In this document: positions 6,363 through 7,668 of the stretch, in pieces
Numbering within the stretch: the first letter of the stretch is position 1
Layout: each line of letters opens with the position of its first letter
NCBI GenBank assembly: GCA_023437285.1
Contig: JAEZGP010000245.1
Span: forward strand, 1 to 7,668
DNA length: 7,668 bases
Origin: Actinomycetes bacterium
GTDB lineage: Bacteria; Actinomycetota; Actinomycetes; Mycobacteriales; Micromonosporaceae
Direction: 5' to 3'
Position numbers and translations under genes: made by a program
The notes under the pieces: model-generated
The model's database searches: none
What the model saw: the letters and a program-made list of their open reading frames with translations, nothing else
What the model was told of the DNA's origin: nothing

Positions 6363-7353
6363 TGCCTTCTGTGTGGTTCGTGTCCGAGTGCGTCAACACC
6401 AGCTTGCCGGTCGTGCGCCGGCTGGCCAGGGCGGTGTGGGCGGCGGCCGCCTCGGCGAGCGGGAACCGTTCGGTGATCGTGACCCGCAGGCTGCCGTCGG
6501 CGAGCCGGGCGAGCACGTCGCCGAGCCGCTCGGCCCGCTCCTCGGGGGTACGCAGGTAGTGGCCGACGCTGGGGCGGGTCACGAAGAAGGACCCCTGGGC
6601 CAGCCGGGCGATGTCCACCGGCGCGACGACCCCGCTGGCCGAGCCGAACGTGACCAGCGTGCCCCGGATGGCCAGGCTGGCGAGGCTCGCGTCGAAGGTG
6701 GCCCGGCCGACCCCGTCGTAGACGGCCGCGACACCCTCGCCGTCGGTGAGCCGGCGCACCTCCTTGGGCACGTCGTCGTCGTAGCGCAGCACCTCGTCCG
6801 CCCCGGCGGCCCGGGCGACGGCCTCCTTTTCGTCCGTGGACACGGTGGCGATGACGCGGGCACCGAGCGCGTGCGCGTACTGGGTGACGAGCTGCCCCGT
6901 GCCGCCCGCCGCCGCGTGCACGAGCACCGTGTCGCCGGGGCGCACCGGGTAGCTGGCATGCGTGAGGTAGTGCGCCGTCGCGCCCTGCAGCATGGCGGCC
7001 GCCGCCAGCTCGTCACTGACGCCGTCGGGCAGGCTCACCACGTGTGCGGCGGGCAGCTTCACGTAGTCGGCGTACGAGCCCATGCCGTTGCACCAGCCGA
7101 CCCGGTCGCCGACCGCGAGGTCGGTTACGTCCGGGCCGACGGCGACGATCGTGCCGGCGCCCTCCACGCCCGGGACGAACGGCAGCGGCTGCGGGTAGGC
7201 GCCCGTGCGGTGGTAGATATCGATGAAGTTCACCCCGCTGGCCGTCGTGCGCACGAGCACCTCGCCCGGGCCGGGTTCGGGAGTGGGCAGCTCGGCCGGC
7301 ACGAGGACCTCCGGCCCGCCGTACGTCTGGATCTGGATCGCGTGCATGGTCAT
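6358..7353 (-). CDS. qor: NADPH:quinone oxidoreductase, zinc-free MDR family (QorA type)
   Basis: A 331-residue cytosolic enzyme of the medium-chain dehydrogenase/reductase superfamily, quinone oxidoreductase branch, which reduces quinones with NADPH. The GroES-like catalytic domain (about 1-125) shows PGEVLVRTTASGVNFIDIYH (the branch hallmark, 29-48) and PFVPGVEGAGTIVAVG (58-73). The Rossmann domain has VLVHAAAGGTGQ (143-154), the nucleotide-binding loop with the AAxGG form typical of this zinc-free branch, and the strand-turn ATVSTDEK (169-176). The catalytic and structural zinc cysteines of alcohol dehydrogenases are absent. The tail ends TTGKLVL plus a short polar extension. ATG 7353 overlaps the lhr stop as ATGA, implying translational coupling; ATG 7347 two codons later is the alternative. 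A -10-like TACGGT ends 7 nt upstream, so the gene may also make its own leaderless mRNA. E. coli Qor is of similar length. Confidence 0.93.
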   Translation of the reverse strand: MTMHAIQIQTYGGPEVLVPAELPTPEPGPGEVLVRTTASGVNFIDIYHRTGAYPQPLPFVPGVEGAGTIVAVGPDVTDLAVGDRVGWCNGMGSYADYVKLPAAHVVSLPDGVSDELAAAAMLQGATAHYLTHASYPVRPGDTVLVHAAAGGTGQLVTQYAHALGARVIATVSTDEKEAVARAAGADEVLRYDDDVPKEVRRLTDGEGVAAVYDGVGRATFDASLASLAIRGTLVTFGSASGVVAPVDIARLAQGSFFVTRPSVGHYLRTPEERAERLGDVLARLADGSLRVTITERFPLAEAAAAHTALASRRTTGKLVLTHSDTNHTEGT

Positions 7354-7668
7354 GCCCGTAACCGTAAGCCCCGGGGGGTGGCCCGGAAGCCGGCAGTGGT
7401 CAACGCCTCGGCCAGTGGGGTGGACGCCACAGTCGCCCCGTCGGCGCGTTCCACGGACATCGCGCCGAGCGCGCCGCTGCGGACCGCGTCGGCCAGGGCC
7501 CGCGCGGCGGCGGCGAGCGCGTCGGGATTCTCGACAAAAGACAACAACGTACGCCCGCCGCGCTCCACGTACAGGGCCAGCTCGCCGCCGACGGTCACCA
7601 CGAGGGCGCCCGCGCGCCGGCCCGGCCGGTGGCCCGCCGCGTCGCCCTCCCCAGCCGCCACGATCCGC
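7350..7668 (-). CDS. lhr: Lhr-type ATP-dependent helicase, C-terminal end only
   Basis: The last 105 residues of a protein that continues beyond the window. The sequence GHRPGRRAGALVV, then GGELALYVERGGRTLLSF, an alanine-rich helix, a VERADG motif and the ending AGFRATPRGLRLRA match the C-terminus of actinobacterial Lhr, a large (about 1500-residue) 3'-5' helicase linked to DNA repair. The motor domains are not in view, so activity cannot be judged. The identification is from pattern memory, supported by nei2 lying in the same orientation nearby, since lhr and nei2 are neighbours in M. tuberculosis. The stop TGA (7352-7350) overlaps the qor ATG. Two of the last five codons are TTA (Leu), at 7367-7365 and 7361-7359; I see no other TTA codon in any gene here. 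GTG 7661 is not the true start. Confidence 0.85.
   Translation of the reverse strand, partial: RIVAAGEGDAAGHRPGRRAGALVVTVGGELALYVERGGRTLLSFVENPDALAAAARALADAVRSGALGAMSVERADGATVASTPLAEALTTAGFRATPRGLRLRA
7361..7366 (-). promoter_or_regulatory. Putative -10 element for qor inside the end of lhr
   Basis: TACGGT on the minus strand fits the actinobacterial TANNNT pattern and ends 7 nt before ATG 7353, so a transcript would start at or next to the start codon. It lies in a TTACGG-TTACGG direct repeat that also forms the last lhr codons. No Shine-Dalgarno precedes the qor ATG. Confidence 0.4.

Overview
The window reads as chromosomal DNA from a high-GC actinomycete, most likely of the Micromonosporaceae/Streptomycetales type. 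I infer this from a GC content of roughly 70-75% by eye, strong G/C third-position bias, a mycothiol-type maleylpyruvate isomerase fold gene next to a luciferase-like (F420-type) oxidoreductase gene, a class A penicillin-binding protein of actinobacterial type, and the actinobacterial repair genes nei2 and lhr. I see no phage, insertion-sequence, CRISPR or RNA gene.

Layout: (1) 1-785, minus: Nei2-type DNA glycosylase, cut by the window edge a few codons before its end. (2) 787-840: inverted repeats that can fold in two mutually exclusive ways just ahead of nei2. (3) 844-1956, minus: polytopic membrane acyltransferase. (4) 1957-2096: divergent intergenic region. (5) 2097-2876 and 2899-3828, plus: mycothiol-dependent maleylpyruvate isomerase family protein, then an LLM-class F420-type oxidoreductase. 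(6) 3823-3846: a hairpin containing both stop codons of a convergent gene pair. (7) 3841-6285, minus: bifunctional class A penicillin-binding protein whose C-terminal tail is encoded by degenerate 18-bp tandem repeats. (8) 6358-7353, minus: zinc-free NADPH:quinone oxidoreductase. (9) 7350-7668, minus: C-terminal end of the Lhr helicase, overlapping the quinone reductase start by ATGA.

How they fit together: lhr and nei2 are tandem neighbours in Mycobacterium tuberculosis (Rv3296-Rv3297). Here both remain in the same order and orientation but are separated by five genes: redox (qor, LLM oxidoreductase, thiol-dependent enzyme) and envelope (PBP, acyltransferase). I see no single new defence or biosynthetic system. 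The most interesting signals are regulatory: four of six visible starts lack a normal Shine-Dalgarno and have a -10-like hexamer ending 6-7 nt before the start codon, as expected for leaderless mRNAs; the nei2 leader can hide its GGAG in a stem; and the only two TTA codons I see sit almost together at the end of lhr, on top of the putative qor -10 element.
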